Of a stretch of DNA of 42,066 nt, positions 40,362 to 42,066 are shown piece after piece (position 1 is the stretch's first letter; each line of letters begins with the position of its first letter). Below the pieces are notes generated by a model. That model was given only the letters and a program-made list of their open reading frames with translations, did no database searches and was not told where the DNA came from. Source of the DNA: Oscillospiraceae bacterium (GTDB taxonomy: Bacteria > Bacillota > Clostridia > Oscillospirales > Ruminococcaceae); assembly GCA_021201135.1 (NCBI GenBank), contig JAJQGT010000022.1, positions 5,001 through 47,066 of the forward strand, written 5' to 3'. The translations under genes and the position numbers were made by a program.

Positions 40362-40997
40362 ATGGTTGAGATTAAAAATTACACAAAGATAATAAAAGGC
40401 AATACTGTTTTGAAAAATATAAATCTCACTTTAGAAGATGGTAAGGTTTATGGCTTTTCAGGAATCAATGCTTCGGGAAAAACGATGCTTATGCGTGCAA
40501 TCTGTGGACTTATTACTCCTACTGAGGGTGAGGTTATAATTGACGATCAAGTTTTAGGCAAAGATATATCTTTCCCACCGAGCGTTGGTGGACTTATTGA
40601 AAGCCCTTTATTTATCGACAGTATGACTGGGTACAAAAATCTTGAACTATTATCAACGATTAAGAACATCTCTGGTAAAGAGGATATTGAAAATGCGCTG
40701 ATTGAGGTCGGGCTTGACCCAAGAGATAAGCGCAAATATCGAAAGTTTTCCCTTGGAATGAAGCAGAAGCTCGGTATAGCTGCCGCAATCATGGAACACC
40801 CAAAACTTCTTATTCTTGATGAACCTCTCAATGCACTTGATGTCGAGGCAGTCCAACGGGTACACAATATCGTAAAGCGGTTTAAAGAGGGAAATGCTCT
40901 TGTCATTCTCGCTTGCCACGCAAAAGAGGAGCTTGAGGCTATGTGCGATGAGATTATCTATATCGAGAATGGAGCAATCGTAGATGGAAAAGCATAA
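40362..40997 (+). CDS. ABC transporter ATP-binding protein (BcrA/LanF-like)
   Basis: A short 211-residue ABC ATPase. Walker A is GINASGKT (about 33-40), the signature is FSLGMKQKLG (where many ABC proteins have LSGGQ), Walker B is LLILDEPLNALD, and the H-loop is LACHAKEE. LSLGM-type signatures mark the drug, bacitracin and lantibiotic export subfamily. It lacks a C-terminal extension. The start lies eight bases after the second permease. The end overlaps the next gene by 14 bases. Confidence 0.9.
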   Translation: MVEIKNYTKIIKGNTVLKNINLTLEDGKVYGFSGINASGKTMLMRAICGLITPTEGEVIIDDQVLGKDISFPPSVGGLIESPLFIDSMTGYKNLELLSTIKNISGKEDIENALIEVGLDPRDKRKYRKFSLGMKQKLGIAAAIMEHPKLLILDEPLNALDVEAVQRVHNIVKRFKEGNALVILACHAKEELEAMCDEIIYIENGAIVDGKA

Positions 40998-41553
40998 GAA
41001 AGCGATAAAAATTGTTGTCATAGTGGTCGTGTGTGGTCTTGTAGCTCTATATGTCGCGCGGGTAGCTTACATAAATCTCGTAAAATATCCTCATCCAGAG
41101 CAACTAACCTATTCTGTTGGTGAACAGCTTGAACTTTCGGATATTAAATTTGAAATCACTGAGGTTATTCTTCAAAAAGAGTCTGATGAAGACTATTATC
41201 TTATTGGTGAGCTGATTCTTACAAATTTAGGAGATGAAGATGTCAGTTATCTGGTTCCATCGATTAGTGTAAACTCATCGGGACTATGGTCAAACGGCTT
41301 AAGCTCCTCTAAATATGCCGAACTCAACGAAGAACAAAGCCCATATGTGATAATTCCCGCAAGCGGGACGGTGACTGTCTATATTCCATTTAACATTGCT
41401 AAGGATAACTTTCGTTATACTTCAAATCAGTTTTTGGACGACCTTTGGTATGACGTCGAAACATGGGACTATAGCTTTATTTTTTCAGTATATCCGACTG
41501 TAAACATTGTAACTGTCACGGCATCTGAATACGAAGTGATTCTCGCTTACTAA
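40984..41553 (+). CDS. Membrane-anchored exoprotein (DUF5028-like), exporter-linked
   Basis: A 189-residue protein with one N-terminal helix (about 8-27, ending LYVARVAYIN) and an extracellular beta domain beginning at YSVGEQLELSDIKFEITEV. The helix-plus-YSVGE layout reminds me of DUF5028 proteins found beside ABC exporters; this is a tentative match. It overlaps the ATPase gene by 14 bases, so the two are co-translated. It may protect against, or present, the exporter substrate. It is the last gene of the operon, followed by a terminator. Confidence 0.75.
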   Translation: MEKHKKAIKIVVIVVVCGLVALYVARVAYINLVKYPHPEQLTYSVGEQLELSDIKFEITEVILQKESDEDYYLIGELILTNLGDEDVSYLVPSISVNSSGLWSNGLSSSKYAELNEEQSPYVIIPASGTVTVYIPFNIAKDNFRYTSNQFLDDLWYDVETWDYSFIFSVYPTVNIVTVTASEYEVILAY

Positions 41554-41610
41554 AATACGTTTCCACGTCGAAAAGAGGGAAATTGTCGCTTATGGCAGAC
41601 TAACTTAATC

Positions 41611-41650
41611 AAAAAGCGTTCACAGCCATAACCGTGAACGCTTTATTTTT
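41611..41650. terminator. Bidirectional terminator at the right end of the accessory region
   Basis: AAGCGTTCAC (41614-41623) pairs exactly with GTGAACGCTT (41634-41643). On the plus strand TATTTTTAT follows, and on the minus strand TTTTTGATT follows, so it can stop both converging transcription units. Confidence 0.85.
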
Positions 41651-41656
41651 ATGAAA

Positions 41657-42066
41657 TCAATCTATAACGACTCCGTCCTCAATCTTTATGACCACGTCCG
41701 CCTTTGCGGCGATTTCCGGGTCGTGGGTGACCATGATGAGTGTCTGCCCGAACTGCTGGGCGCAATCCCGAAGAAGCTGAATCGTGGTCTCGCCGTTCTT
41801 CTTGTCAAGGTTTCCCGTCGGCTCGTCCGCAAAGATGAGCTGAGGCTTCGCAAGGACGGAGCGCGCAATCGCAACCCTCTGCTGTTCGCCGCCCGAAAGC
41901 TCGGTCGGGTATTTCTTGAGCTTGTCGGCGATTCCAAGAAGCTCCGTCACGTTCTGCAAGAACTCCGGGTCGGGCTTCTTGTTGTCGAGCTTCATCGGCA
42001 TGCAGATGTTCGTAAGCACCGTGTATTCGTCCAAGAGATTGAACTGCTGAAAAACGAATCCCATAT
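41657..42066 (-). CDS. LolD/MacB-type ABC transporter ATP-binding protein (partial, C-terminal part)
   Basis: The C-terminal 136 or so residues of an ABC ATPase that continues beyond the window edge. FVFQQFNLLDEYTVLTN is the Q-loop, LSGGEQQRVAIARS the signature, LIFADEPTGNLD Walker B and MVTHDPEI the H-loop, all typical of the MacB/LolD/YtrE group that powers FtsX-fold permeases. Codon usage is G+C-rich like the chromosome to the left of the accessory region. Walker A lies outside the window. Confidence 0.9.
   Translation of the reverse strand, partial: MGFVFQQFNLLDEYTVLTNICMPMKLDNKKPDPEFLQNVTELLGIADKLKKYPTELSGGEQQRVAIARSVLAKPQLIFADEPTGNLDKKNGETTIQLLRDCAQQFGQTLIMVTHDPEIAAKADVVIKIEDGVVID

Noticed and set aside
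1-42066. CRISPR array, tRNA or rRNA genes
   Set aside because: No regularly spaced repeats with unique spacers and no cloverleaf or rRNA sequence were recognised by eye; a dedicated tRNA search was not possible.

Overview
The window looks like a chromosome segment of a Gram-positive Clostridia bacterium, probably a plant-fibre-degrading Oscillospiraceae/Ruminococcaceae-type gut organism. The signs are a T-box-controlled thrS, sigma-A promoters with 17-bp spacers, CpsBCD-type tyrosine phosphoregulation, LCP proteins, VanZ, ZapA, FtsEX, and the pairing of a GH115 alpha-glucuronidase with a GH94 cellobiose phosphorylase. There is no rRNA, tRNA or CRISPR array that I can see. The taxonomy is inferred from gene content only.

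Layout. 1-84 is the end of an unknown gene, followed by a 69-bp palindromic repeat. 171-2239 (minus) is thrS with its T-box leader and promoter. 2286-2604 is a tiny cassette: a 33-residue membrane peptide and a converging small RNA, each with a near-perfect promoter. 2613-9219 (minus) holds GH115, a small NrdD-tail-like protein and GH94. 9319-11028 holds a DUF378 protein and an AAA/DUF4143 ATPase broken by a frameshift. 11190-15980 is a module of Wzz-like modulator, BY-kinase, PHP phosphatase, surface protein, LCP and VanZ. 15977-16284 is a second copy of the peptide/RNA cassette in the opposite orientation. 16350-23183 has alr, a SLOG protein, a degenerate LCP protein, zapA, a U32 peptidase-like protein, dut and a Gfo/Idh oxidoreductase. 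23140-26349 has an AGCS symporter (minus) divergent from two PH-domain membrane proteins. 26570-27655 is a PucR/CdaR-type regulator. 27804-32180 is the division/cell-wall set ftsE, ftsX, an M23 coiled-coil protein and an S41 protease-like protein.

An accessory region runs from about 32200 to 41650. It starts with a serine recombinase lacking its catalytic N-terminus. It continues with visibly A+T-richer plus-strand genes: two tandem solute-binding-like lipoproteins (one internally deleted, one shortened by a nonsense change), a third lipoprotein, two membrane-anchored exoproteins, and an ABC-2-type exporter of two permeases and one ATPase. At the right edge a LolD/MacB-type ATPase enters from outside on the minus strand.

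The strongest candidate for an undescribed system is the duplicated peptide/RNA cassette. Both copies have the same architecture: a TTGACA-N17-TATAAT promoter at each end, a homologous hydrophobic peptide with charged tail, a Shine-Dalgarno site in a hairpin with a GNRA tetraloop, and a converging RNA ending in a hairpin just beyond the peptide stop. This is the layout of type I toxin-antitoxin loci. Other points of interest are a family of about 130-bp repeats lying directly before ribosome binding sites, GYGYGY tails shared by the Wzz-like protein and its kinase, and an S41 protein lacking the catalytic lysine.
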